A stretch of 64,000 nt of DNA from Colletes latitarsis (taxonomy: Eukaryota; Arthropoda; Insecta; Hymenoptera; Colletidae), in assembly GCF_051014445.1 (NCBI RefSeq), contig NC_135137.1:33791501-33855500 (forward strand), given 5' to 3'. The notes under the pieces are model-generated. The model made no database searches. It was given only the letters and a program-made list of their open reading frames with translations, and had not been told where the DNA came from. A program made the position numbers and the translations under genes. Shown piece by piece: positions 11,701 to 23,700 of this stretch. Each line of letters begins with the position of its first letter. Position 1 is the stretch's first letter.

Positions 11701-14700
11701 TTTCCTTTTGTAATAAATAGTGCGAATAAAATTCTGTGAAAATTTGTGTCGCGTTCTGCACGTTCGGGGATCGCGCTGTGAGTCTCACGGCGTCGGACGT
11801 TCGCGAATTAGTAGCCACGAAGATCGGCGCCTTTGCCGAGTCATTGTCCCGCGTATTAGAAAGCCGAAGCTGAATACCGATAGCGAGCTATTCGGCGCGG
11901 ACGTGTACACCGCAGCCTACCGTGTATACAAGGCAACATTTATTATTGCTCGCGTATGTACACGTTAGACGTGCAACGCCGACTGCCAGGGCTCCGGGGA
12001 GCGAAGAGATCGAGAGTGACCGAGAGGGAAAACGAGAGACAATGAGCAGCTTGGGCGCAGAAAGAGAGGTTGGCGAGGGGCACGAGGGGAGGAGGTCGGG
12101 GGTGCTGCGTGGGGAATGAATAGTTGTAAACGCGGGCGCGAAAGGTCTCTCCTAGAAGCCGAGCCCCCTATTGTTTTCGCGTTCGGAGGCTCGTTCCCGG
12201 TCGCACACACGCGAGGAGAAATCGCTCGATAACGTATGTACTTCGCGAATCGATTATTTCGGTGGCCATATAAAGCAGCCGGGCTTTTTACGCGACGAGT
12301 TTAGAGACCGCTTCCACGTTTGGAAGTTCGATCGCCTCCGACCGCGGTAGAGGGTGGTGATGTATATCCGGACGGTTGTTTCAGGGAAAACGAAAGTGTC
12401 CTGGATTTCGAGGCATATTTTTCCCTCGATCGGATGTGTCTCGGTGTTGCGTCACGTTCGTGCATTCAATGCGTTCAGCGTTCGACGATACTTTGTTGAA
12501 AAGGAAATACGTAGACAATAGGCTGAACAATACCGCGAGGAAGTTGAATTTTTACCGAAAGAGTAATATGATCGAGTGTAAGTACTCCGAAGGAGTGGTT
12601 CTTAATCTGGAGCAGACCCCCAAGGTGGTACGCGAAGCATATAATTGATCGATACTCTGTTGATAAATAATATTAAAATTGTCGATTATGTGTGGGGTTG
12701 GAGATTGATTCCGGCGTTTGGAGCGGGTGTTCTTTCAATTATACTCTAATAAAAACTACGATGAATATCCTACATATGTCTGAATTTATTTATGTTCGAA
12801 TTCAATTTGAATGCCCCTTGCATCGACTGGAGAGGAATTCGAAGGAACGCGAGCGAGATTTTTAGCGTTCCCAGGCAGACCGGTGTTACGATTTACAGCA
12901 CGCACGGTGGCTACGAAAATAGCCCGTTTCGCCCCTCGAAATCTGTCTCGGGAGAGAAACTACGATCGGTGTCCAGACTGAAACGCCATTATGTATCTCG
13001 CGGGGACCGATAACGATTCCGCGAGAGCTACTGACAATGCAACGGAGCTCCCGGTCGTCTCGGTAGCTCCTTCGAGTTGGCGACGATAGCGGCTATCAGC
13101 GGTCGTTAGTCAATGATACACATTTCGGTCCTGGCCGGTTCGCGCTCGCCACGTAGGCGGTGCACTATCGCTTTGTTCCCCGTTTGTCTGAGTATAGACA
13201 GGATTTACCGGGGAATTTCTGAATTTTCGTACGCCCGTTAATCGTATTTCGTCCGGCGCGTTTATACGCGGACGCGATAACTTTTTTTGCGAGCGACGAT
13301 GGAGTGGCTACTATTCGATACCGGAGCGGTAGCGTACGATATCGCGATTGCAGTCAAGGGCTAAAAATGAGAGTATTTCAAGGCTAAAATAAGTACAATT
13401 GAACTCTGGAGTCGATAGAGAACGGAATCTAAATGTTTTAACTAGAGTTAATATGAAATACCAAAGTTGATATATTTTTTAAAATCACTGTTCGATTCTA
13501 GTATCGTTGCACTTTACTAGAGAATACAAGAATGCTTAGATTGGTGTTGCACTTACTACTGCTCTCCCAAGTACTCGACTGATCAGCTTCTGTGTTACGG
13601 AGGGTGTTGTGAGGGATGGATGATTGTATGGGCGAGAATAAAGACTTAGTGAAACGGTTTTGGCTACGCGTGTTTACTTGTCGAAGGTTCTTACCCAACT
13701 GAACTGCTCGCGATAGCTAACCGATGAGCGCTCGTGCGGTCACAGAACAGAATAACAACACGGTATGAATGATACAAACGCAGTTCTCAACGTCTATTTT
13801 TATGTATACACTCCTCGACTGGATCATTCAATGTCTCATGAAACTTTCCTGCTATCTCAGTCTATAAACAAATATATAGTCCCATTAACCAAAAAAAGGA
13901 ATCTCGAAATTATTTGACACGTATACAAGATCATCCCAAGATACCATGCTTAAGTTTCCCCAAAGAATCGCTGATTTTAGCGTAGATTAACGCGAGAAAC
14001 GAGAAAGACAGTGCCGTATAATAATTTTCCAGGTTCGGTTTTACGAGCAAGCAGAACTGCACCAGTGCTACGAGAGGGTATTCCGGAGGCGACGAGAACG
14101 ATGACGATGGGAATCGAAATCGAGTTGGGCGCGCGATCATCGCGCAGACAGCATCTCCCGGATCTCGATGCAAAGTCTTTTTAATACGTCTGGTCCGGGC
14201 CCCGTTTCGGGGACCAATCACGCGTGGCGGAGCCGCGAACGGGTCGCGTTTATCGCGGCTAACCGAAACGCGGTCTGGTAAACCTTGTATGCATCGAAGA
14301 GTGCACCGGTATTATAATGCCATTGCGGACGTGGCATTAGCTTATCAGCTGGTTGGATCTCCTCGATCCTTTCGGTCCCGTTCGTTTCTTCATCGGTCGC
14401 CTGGCAATCTCGTGCGTAGGTACCACCTTCGTGTAACTGGGTGCCAGAAGCTCTCCTGGCCGCGATGCAAATGTCGAAGAACGGATACTCGTGGACTCTT
14501 CTGCTCGTCAAAGCTTTTGTACGCGACCCACACGAGACGCGGTCGTCCCACGACACCGGCATTCACAAAACGCGTATCGCGTTACGGTGATATCTTCCCG
14601 TCCTGGGTCGCGATTGGGTACCTTAAATGATAATTTCTCGCTTAGTTACGCGCGATGCCTCGACGCCGATTAGAACATCCTCCCGGGTCGAATAAAGATT

Positions 14701-15803
14701 TGAACGGGGTTCGTGGAACCGCCTCGATCGATCGAACACAGAATCGTCAATGAGTTGCTCTCAGCAACTTTTACTGTATAGATAACTCGGTGTATTATGT
14801 TCAATTTATCAACGATATATCCGCCCTTTATACGCCAAAATCATGAATGTGTAATTGGATAAATTCTGGAAGTGGTAATTGAATAAATCTTTACTGCAAA
14901 AAGTTTCCACGTTTATAGTAATGGGATAAGGGGGATGATATATAATAACGCGTATTTCTCACGCTGAATTAACTTTATATGGCGAACAGATGAAATCAGT
15001 ACATCGTCCAAAGTTCAACCTCACTCTGACACGGTTTTCGACAGTTATAACTTATAACGATCAGTTTTGATGGTTCATTATTCCACTCTAGGAAGTCGTA
15101 TCGTCATGAAACGTGCGCATAAACCTGCTGAGTAGAGTAATGAATTGTTTTAGAAAAAAACGCATCAAAATCTATCCAGTACTTGCGAAGTCATTGTGGA
15201 ATAAATTGACAGACAGAACCGGTAGTCGTAAGTGAGCTATAATTTTGATTGCACGAAATTTTTAGGTTTTCTTTTGAGCATAATCGATGCTACAATATCC
15301 CCTCATTCTTAGCTATCAACCATACAAATTGGTTGATACAAAATTCATGAGCATATAAATAACCAAGAAATGATTCATTCTTGAAAAGAAATTTTTGTTT
15401 TGATACTTTCAAACTTGACGTATAACTTAAATTTTAAAAATGTGAATATTTAAAAATCAACTTGTGTGTTATGTAATACATGTAGTTCTAAAATTACTCA
15501 ATGTTTTAAAATTCAGATCCATCGGGAGTAATTTTAGTACGAACAGATAATCTTTCATTCAGAGCAATGGAGTCTTAAATACTTCACGTGTCTGGGTGTC
15601 CATATCGATAAAATAACATGTTATCCAGAAGTTCGTGTCGGTTAAAATTGAACGTCGAATAGTGTCTGCTTCAATCCACGTGGGAAATGTAATCTCACGG
15701 ATTCGATTGGACCTGATGGAACCGCAAGTCCGGCAGCATTCGTTTAATAAAATATTCAAACGATAATGGCCCGCTTCGGGACATTTTTCAACGAGACATT
15801 TAA
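8731..15803. other. Non-coding stretch, mixed composition
   Basis: No gene is supported. CpG-rich blocks (8740-9350, 10730-11420, 11950-12350, 14000-14720) alternate with AT-rich DNA. The longest open frames are 113-116 codons, basic and arginine-rich, overlapping others in different frames, and resemble no family. No tRNA or tandem array was seen. A 93-codon open frame on the minus strand at 15559-15840 has no recognisable domain and partly overlaps a reverse-transcriptase-like relic on the plus strand. Confidence 0.55.
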
Positions 15804-15986
15804 ACGTTATTGAAAGCGCTACTCGACTTTCATTCATCAATTTCCATCAATTCGTTTAATAACGTACCACAAGGATCTGTATTAGAACCACTTCAATTCG
15901 ACGTATTATTGCTGATCTTTTCATTATTAATCGAGGAGGTTGCAGCCATAAAAAGGCAGCTCAAACAGAATGTAATTAAAAATTAA
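15804..15986 (+). pseudogene. Relic of a non-LTR reverse transcriptase (motif-level match)
   Basis: A 60-codon open segment contains NNVPQGSVLEPLQFDVLL at about 15858-15911. In jockey/CR1/R1-type retrotransposons the palm subdomain carries the motif (G)VPQGSVLxPLLF, which this closely resembles; the first glycine is replaced by asparagine. Stops close the frame on both sides (TAA at 15801-15803 and 15984-15986). I found no catalytic YADD downstream and no endonuclease domain. A plus-strand frame at 16343-16558 (LLRSFEAFN...) might be a piece of the C-terminus of the same element, but this is weak. The match rests on about 15 residues, so chance is possible. Confidence 0.45.
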
Positions 15987-17437
15987 ATACTATCTGTTGC
16001 GAAACCATCAATTATTAAACTCTAGAATAACTTTCGACGTTTAATATCGAGTTGAATTATTTTTCTTCCAGGTTATAAAATAGAAAATAGTCGCAGAGGG
16101 TCAAATTAGACGAATCTCACGAGTGGCTAAATATTGCGACAGTTATTGAAATTGAAAAATAACACACACTAATGGCTTAAAATTTCATTTCTTCTTTAAA
16201 TAAATACTGCCACTCATGGTGAAAGTTAATATTACTTGATTCGTATAAATATAGTTAAAACTGACGCTTCCTCTAATAGAATATCACTCTGTTTCAACGA
16301 ATGGTGCCACTAGTACAGTTTCTATAAAAAAGTTCATGTTCTTTGAGGTCAAATCGCGTATACACCTATGGTACACGATTATTACGATCGTTTGAGGCTT
16401 TCAACATAATTACTACAGCTCGTAAACATAAATTAGACATATTGTTACGATTTCAATTTGCTCGTGGTCAAAAATTAAACCTATCTAGCTCGCAATACAT
16501 CTCAGAAAAACTACCCTTAGACTATTCTTTCAAAAGTTTGCATAAAATATTTTACTAATCATCGTTAATGACACCTAATAGTATATTTATAAATACAGAT
16601 ATTTTAAGTTAATGATTATTAATAAATTGGCCAGCTCGTGTAGCAAGAAAGACGCGCGTACATCGGAATTAAAATCGATTCGCGAACGAGATCAACGCGT
16701 TCGGGCGATTAGCACGATTGCTCTCTGTCCGCGAAATGGAGCCCCCGTTGCGTCGCACGGTAACCGAACCCGAATTTCATAAACGTGTCAGGACATTAGG
16801 GGGTGTCAAACGTCCAATTAAAGCGCTCGCGAAAATTAATATCGGCCGGCGCGGCGTTCATTGGCTTTCGCGAATCGTTTCGGTCGCCTCGCCCTTTCGA
16901 GCGTAAAATGTTATCCAACGGCGGGCTGACGGGTTGACCAGGGCCGTCTGAGAGCCCGGGAGTCAGGGCCGTAGGCCACGCTGAATAATTCAGACCGCGT
17001 TCCGGTGCTCCATTGTTGCCCGAGATACCGAGGCAGACCGTGTTTTACGATTAAAAATCGAGAACGGAATACGTTCGGGGGCGAAAACGCCGCTTACGGG
17101 GGAAAATTCGCGGAAAAGAATTTCGCGGTGCCTTGCCGGTTAAAAATGAACCTCTGGATGCATAATGGAGATGGCCTAGTTTTCGATACAGTGCAGCGCG
17201 AGGAAGTCGCAGGAATTGAACCCGACGGTCCTGCGGTTGAATAAACCATTCGATGCATAGGGCGAGTGCGTGTTGACGTTACATCGATTGGAAATCTCGG
17301 CTCGATATCGCAAATTCCGCGGGCGTACTTGGAAAATAGTATGCAATTTTTAGGGACCCCGGTATTGAAACGTTTCGCCTAACCGGAGGCTCATGAATCG
17401 AGAAGCTGCGCGCAAAACTACTCGGTTGAACCTCCAT
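15987..17437. other. Non-coding stretch, AT-rich then CpG-rich
   Basis: AT-rich to about 16630, then CpG-rich to about 17440. No recognisable gene. The 71-codon frame at 16343-16558 is AT-rich and is mentioned with the reverse-transcriptase relic just upstream. Confidence 0.5.
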
Positions 17438-17640
17438 TGTCAGTCAATAGGTATACACAACGGTTTAAAGGGTTGTGTTTTAGGTACGTTGAGTAAATTT
17501 TAGTTTTAATGATACTCTTATTTAAAGGTACTGTTTTGAAGTGTTTATTATCAGTTAATAGGAAGGTGTAACGGTTTAAGGGGTTATGTACTAGGAGGAT
17601 TGAATAAATTACTGTTTCAGTACTATTTTAACGCATTTTC
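17438..17640 (+). repeat. Diverged tandem duplication, two units of about 111 bp
   Basis: Unit 1 begins TTGTCAGTCAATAGG at 17438 and unit 2 begins TTATCAGTTAATAGG at 17549. Both continue through AACGGTTTAA, GGGTT, TGT, TAGG, a TGA-TAAATT block and a TTT-rich end, in the same order and spacing. Identity is imperfect but collinear over most of the unit. This is a local duplication old enough to have accumulated many substitutions. Confidence 0.75.
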
Positions 17641-20462
17641 TTTCAATGTTTTATTGAAAAATTCCTGACAATCACGAAGCTTTAGTGTTGTGCTATCGTA
17701 AAGTTTTGATTAATCGCCAGAATCGAGCGTTTGAAGATGTTTGAAACTACATTTTGTAGAATTCTTCCCGGTAAAAATATTCCTACAGTTTCGATTATCC
17801 CGCGGGGAAATGAAGTGGTATTGATTCTGGGGAGTTTAGACAGGACCAGGACCGGGCGAAAACGTGCCGTTTGGAGCTCAGCTGCGTACACATGGCGAGC
17901 TAATCCGAAGTGTATCCATAACGCGAGCCGGGCCGTGCAATAAAAATATAATGCATCGATAAACGCGTAAAAGCGTACTCAAACCCTGATCCAGGTGCTG
18001 ACGTTCGGATCCACCCTGTCTCTCGTCCCCCATTGCACCGGAAACCCATTTGCGATAGCGCTTAACCATCTCGACGATCGTAGATCTCTGTTTCGGACCT
18101 AATCGGATCGACTACCGACAAATCGGTTAAATAGAAAAATCTTTATCCTCCCAATGAGTTACAACAAATCCATCGTAACGATAATTTACTCCAACAGGAC
18201 ATCCTGTAATCCTCTATCTATACCAAGTTTCAGTAAATAAATTTATACAGTTACTAAATTTGTTACATGACCCAAAGAATGGAATGGAAATTCGGTAGGA
18301 TTAGAGCGAAGCTATCCTCATTGTTCAGCTATAAAGATTGTCCTCGCTCCTTCGCGGCAGCCATTAAAAAGAATACAGCCCTATCGTAATGTAACCGTAT
18401 CGGGAGCCATTCTAAAGTCCGTAAAGACAGTTTTAAAGTTTACGAGGCATAAATCACCGTAGGAAACGGTCCGTCGTCGAACGCGTATACGCGGTAGCGG
18501 TTGGATGGAAGCTTCCACTAAATCCCTCGTTACGCCCGACGGCGGAACCACGCGAAATCGGCATCATTAAGGCGGATTTTTGAAATGCCGGGTCAACATC
18601 CCCGAGATTCCCGAGGCGAAGAGTAGCCCGAGATCTGGTCGCGAAGATTGGCCCGTGGAAGAGGGACCCAGGGCCCAGATTTGGGGGGTTCGAACGACAA
18701 GATGTTAACACGTGTGTTCTCTCCCGAGCGTTGGTGCCAAGCCGGCCGAAGCGAGGTGACACGATGTAATCTGAGACAGCCGACTTCGACTCGGAGTCCC
18801 CGGCGAACGGGCCCCTGGGCCCTGCCTCTCTCGCTTTGCTTTCCTTTGCACGGATGCCAGCCAGGCTCCTCCGTTCACTGGACCGAGCCGGAGGAGCTGT
18901 CTTTCATACATGACAGGACATGCCATGACAAAAGAGCGAAACGCTCCGGGGCCCTCGTTGGGCCCGCGTTAAAATTCGCGACCGATCGCCTATCGTTATG
19001 CACGTGAACACGGCCCACGGACGGAATTAATTAATTCGGGGGTCTGTTTCAAGCCCGCCTTGCGTGAAGAAGTCCGCGGACGCGAGTTATAGCTCTCCGG
19101 AGTCGCCTCTCCGGGGCCCATCGAGAGACCAAACCAGCCACGGAAATATAAATAACGATAATTTCGCGGCAAAAAGGGAAACACGGTCGGGGCCCGGTGT
19201 TCGTGATGCCCACCGTGCTCGAATCTTAACGGTCAAATTGCTCGCTCGAAAACGCTACAAAAGTTTAAACGATTTTGCCAAGAAACTGGAAATTGGATTA
19301 TTTTCTTTCAAATCTGACGTTGACACGTATCAATTTTCAAATAGTCGTTCGTAGTAATTGCAGGTTGTCCAAACTCGATTTATTCTGACTGATTTTAGAA
19401 GACAAGCACTTATTTGTATTAATAAATACACGTATATACCAATGTGCGAATTGTAAAAGAAATTTAATGAAAAATATGAAGAAAAATTCGATGAATTCTC
19501 GATGGCGGAGTTGGCGCTGGCCTTGCGTCGGCCGATTTCCGCGCAGAAGGAGAAACGAAGCGGCCGCGTTCGGGATTAAAACGCGGGTTATGAATGCCCA
19601 TTGTCTATTTCGCATGAGAGAGTCGGCGCGTAACAGCGCGTCAATAAATTTTTAATTTCAAGGGCTCTACCGTGCGGAAAGGGGGACACGGCGTAAAATG
19701 CACCTTTCATCTGTCTTCGACAATAGACAATGCCTAAGATGCGAGATATTTCGTGAGACTCGAAACACAGCGGTGTGTGGGTAGTGGCGAAGAATAACGG
19801 AAAGTGGGACTGTCTGGATCGTGCAGAATGTAGGAAAGAGGACGTGCCCATCGGCCGCGAGGCGACTTTTGTTTTGGTATGCAACCACGAAGCGACACAC
19901 AGATATCACGGGATACGAACTAAATAGTTCCAGCGTGAATCACACTCTCCACTGTTTCTTCATCGTCTGGAACTAAACCCCAGAAGCGTAGCGATTCGCT
20001 TGACAATCCCGGTGAATAATGGGTCTGTGCAAAACGGAGCTCCTTTCGTAGACTTCAAACAGACGATTCGTAGATTCTGCCGAGTGGGAATCCGGCTCAC
20101 CCAATTACAGAACCGGCGAAAGTGTTATGAAAAATGCAGGAGACAATGGCAGAATCTCAGTCACCGACTATGTTAAGGACCACGCGGAACAGTAGCGGTA
20201 AAAAGAAAAGAGTCTCTTCAGCGCCTAGCGGAATGAAAAGGACGCGCTACGAACGCCTCAAACCTAGTGAAATGATAATTGCAGACGCTACAGAGACTAA
20301 CTCAAACATCTCAGCCAGGAATTAGAGCACGGTTGTTTCTATTCAACCTGGTGTACCTGTAGCAATTTAGCAAATTTTAATGACGTCTGGACGAGGACTG
20401 GCTTATTCAGCGAACCTAGTTTCATCCGGCATCGCTTATTCCAGTCGATACAGTCTATTTAG
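17641..20462. other. Non-coding stretch, including a CpG-rich block
   Basis: No gene recognised. The block at about 18450-19200 is CpG-rich with overlapping open frames of 73-119 codons on both strands and no family resemblance. A homeodomain-type AT core (AATTAATTAATTC) occurs at about 19025, but such cores are common by chance. Confidence 0.5.
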
Positions 20463-20473
20463 AATCTACCTCT
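20463..20473 (+). repeat. Target-site duplication, left copy
   Basis: AATCTACCTCT here is repeated exactly at 20716-20726 directly after the poly-A tail. The leading A's of the second copy cannot be told apart from the tail, so the duplication is 9 to 11 bp. Confidence 0.9.
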
Positions 20474-20503
20474 CCGGGGGATGGGCGCGAAAGCGCGGGC
20501 ACG

Positions 20504-20549
20504 GGGAGGATACCGGAAGAATGCTTCGAGCGATTCCCGGTATCCTCCC
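20504..20549. other. Hairpin 1 in the retrotransposed insert
   Basis: GGGAGGATACCGG (20504-20516) pairs perfectly with CCGGTATCCTCCC (20537-20549) around a 20-nt loop. Two further GC-rich hairpins follow before the poly-A tail. Structured 3' ends are recognised by the element's own reverse transcriptase in some non-LTR families. Confidence 0.85.
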
Positions 20550-20633
20550 AAAGCGTGCCGAAGGGTCACCGTGGGGTTTTTAGTGGGTAGGTCCCGCGCC
20601 TGTCGTTGTACGGGCGCGGGGAATCCCACACAC

Positions 20634-20665
20634 CCCTCCCACCTCTCCCCAAGGAGGTGGGAGGG
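20634..20665. other. Hairpin 3 in the retrotransposed insert
   Basis: CCCTCCCACCTC (20634-20645) pairs perfectly with GAGGTGGGAGGG (20654-20665) around an 8-nt loop. It lies 26 bases before the A tail, the position expected for a structured 3' UTR. Confidence 0.85.
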
Positions 20666-20715
20666 AGTCTTTCGAAGATTTTCCCCACGACAAAAAAAAA
20701 AAAAAAAAAAAAAAA

Positions 20716-20726
20716 AATCTACCTCT
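20716..20726 (+). repeat. Target-site duplication, right copy
   Basis: Second copy of AATCTACCTCT, immediately after the poly-A tail, defining the right edge of the insertion. Confidence 0.9.
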
Positions 20727-23700
20727 GAAACGTAGCTGATAATTATGTTTGTGGTAATCTCGTTAATATGTATTTCATCCACAACTCGAAAAGAACTTCT
20801 CACCCTCTCAACGTGAATATCGATCGATGAAAACGTGTATAATATTTTTCGATACTCTATTTTTCTGCAAAATTTTATAAAAATCAGCGCGTTACAGATG
20901 GGCGATGTTCCTCGTCAGCCTTCAAAGGAAACATACGATGACTCTCGATATGATGCCGAGAAGCCGGAGCATACAAAGTATCGGTGCCAAAGATCTTGAC
21001 GCTCCCCTACAACTTCAGAATTTAATGATAGGCGCCATCAATGTTCTGTTATAAAGGTAAAAAAATTATAGCAGTTCTCTTTTTCTAGACTGTGATAGAT
21101 AGACCTAAAGATAGAATTTATTTAGTTTGCTTATAAATTGAATGGACGTGTATAAGCAACTATAAATTGTAATTTGGTGATTGTAGTATGTGAGCATCTC
21201 TAAACCCTGGTGAAGGCAATTCTCTTAATTGCTACAGTATTGCAACATCAATAAACTCCTACTTAGTACATATTTTGTTTCAATACAAAAATACACAAAA
21301 AGTGTTACGAGACATAATTGCTCCACTTTAATTATCTATAAGGGACCACGTCGTGATCATTCTGCAAAAGTATATTGGAATCGAAGTACAATAGTTTGTG
21401 ACCTTGTGGGGTGTATATAGATCAATCGTTTCTCGAGAGGTAATAACGAATGACTAGGTAAAAAGCAGATGCTTCGTCGAATGAAGACGCATATTCGAAA
21501 CTCGAGCACCAGCCTACCGACAATTCGCAAGGCTGGCGAAACGACAGACGAAACGGAGAACATCGGCGAAGAAGCGCGACTTAATCCTTCTATTATCTCG
21601 CGTACAACTAGCGGGGGGAGTCGACGACCAGATGGGGAGAAATCCGTTCACAATGCCAGCGATTGCTGCCAGACGATCTCGCGCATCTGCAAGTCAGAGT
21701 ACGTGACTGGCTTTCGCCGGATCGGAGCTCTGGCCCGGAACGCGACACGTTATCGCGTCACAGAAGGAGATACCCCGCAGTCTTCGATAAAGCAGTCCAT
21801 ACCCACAGAGGATTATTGAAGATCTACCAACGGGCTTGATCGACCGTCTCGCTGATCTTCCTCGCGGGAAAGACAGCGAGCGTCGATTCAGCGCCAGAGA
21901 GCACCCGGACTAGAAGTTTACAACCTCCTTCGCCTGGAGAATACAAATCTATTTCACCCCCCATGCACCACAGACAAACGATAGAAGTTTACATCTCTAT
22001 CGTGATGAGCTTTTAGATTGAGAAGGCTTACAGTACATTTTTATTTAAAATTGTTGATTTTGAATGTCATTTTCTATACTAAGGGTGTGATAGGACTAGG
22101 CAGACTCTGGTTGACGAAAGGAAACTTTTTCTTGAGACCAATTCGCAGTCAATCTCAGGAAGAGATATTTACCTGTATTAAAAAAGGATTGTGACTTTGA
22201 ATTATCAGCCCCCTAAACTAAGGACATTTCGATTCCAAGTATATTTAAGTGGACGAGAGCAATTCGTGAAAAAGACAGTCGGTCAAACTCCGCGGACAAG
22301 CTTCGACCGTTTAAGACGAGAGAAGCGACGTCGAGTTGCAAAGCGTCCAAGGGGAAAGAAGGGGATGCACGCTCCTGCACGGATCGAGCATTAATGTTGT
22401 TTGCTTAATACGCGTTCCGAAACGAACGCGAGGAGACAAACGAGCAGGTAGACGAGCACAAAGAGGAGAGTGCGGAGACAGCTAAGCAAACATTCGAGCT
22501 CGTTTGGCTTTTGTGCGGCCGGTGCCCGAGCGATCAACGTTGCACGCACCAGCGTCCAAAGCGCGTACGCGCGGTGGCGAGCAGGCCAGACGACTCGCGG
22601 CGACCGGGAAAGAGCGTAATCCCCTTGAACTGGAAACTGAAATAGAATTGAAGATAGGGGCCCTCATTGACGCTCCTGTTACACGCTCTTCGCTGTCCTT
22701 GCTCTTTACGCGATTTGCTTTTGCCGCTGAGTTAAATGGTAGCTCTACTCGTAAATCCTCTACCTACTGATCGAACGATTTGCGAACATCGTGCAGAATT
22801 GCAAGGTCCCTTGTAACGTTGGTTTCCAAGCTTTTGCCCTCAGATTTCCACTTTGTCTTTCAAAATTAAATTATATAGCGAACGCTTATTTTTCTAACGA
22901 TTAACATCATCTAATCGACATTCTATGAAAACCACCCTTGGGACACTTCTCTTGTTCCACCTTCGAACTCTTCCCATTTTTGAAACGAGTCAATTTTTAG
23001 GTCAATTCTTACACGCTCAAGATATAAAATATTCCCATCCTTCCGCGAAAAGTGTTTATAAATTGCCCCCGATACGCCAATCCCAGCCGCCATGGATCAA
23101 CAGATGATCGTCCGTGACCCATTCGCTCGACGCGTGACATTTAAATCCAGAAAATCCGCGATTTTTTCGCACGCCTGGTTCGTACATTTTCTTTACACTC
23201 CTTCGCGTAATCGGCAACGCGTTCTCACCGTTTAATCCATCTTTGAACGAGATCGTATCGCGCGATTCCTTTCACCGACAGAGTCCTGACGGAATCCCGT
23301 GACAAGCCACGATTTAACAGAGCTTGCTCGCGACACGGCCACTCGTCCCTTTGACACGAAACAGCGCGATCGCGAGCGCAGAATGAGCACGATTAAGCCG
23401 GATCTGGACGATACGTGGCCACGGCGACGTGCACGTCACGCGGTATAATTGAATGATTATTGTTAATCGTAAACAGGTAGCCGAAGGAGGCGTCCACGAT
23501 CATTAGGGGTGACTGAAAAATACATCGCGCCGGTTTCTCCACGAGCAGCGTGTACAAGCTCGCGTCGTAGCCTGTAATTTTCCTCGTCGGCCAGCCCCGG
23601 ACCCTCTCACTCGCTCGCCATGTTGCTGCTGACACGCAGCGGACGATGCAAACGTCGCATTAAATCGTTAGATCGTCATCGTTTAAACTTAAAGACCGCA

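Larger units (their letters stand above)
20474..20717 (+). mobile_element. 5'-truncated non-LTR retrotransposon or SINE-like insertion with poly-A tail
   Basis: A GC-rich 242-244 bp insert in AT-rich surroundings, bounded by a direct repeat of AATCTACCTCT and ending in 26 consecutive A's (20692-20717). These are the hallmarks of target-primed reverse transcription. It carries three hairpins: 20504-20516 with 20537-20549, 20593-20600 with 20613-20620, and 20634-20645 with 20654-20665. A plus-strand frame with GEDTGRMLRAIPGILPK stops before the hairpin-rich end, so the piece could be the last codons plus 3' UTR of an R1-like element; that assignment is a guess. It could also be a SINE. The exact target duplication and long pure tail indicate a fairly recent insertion. 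Confidence 0.88.

Noticed and set aside
15559..15840. A 93-codon minus-strand open frame with several cysteines.
   Set aside because: No cysteine pattern of a known domain, and the opposite strand carries a reverse-transcriptase-like segment overlapping its end.
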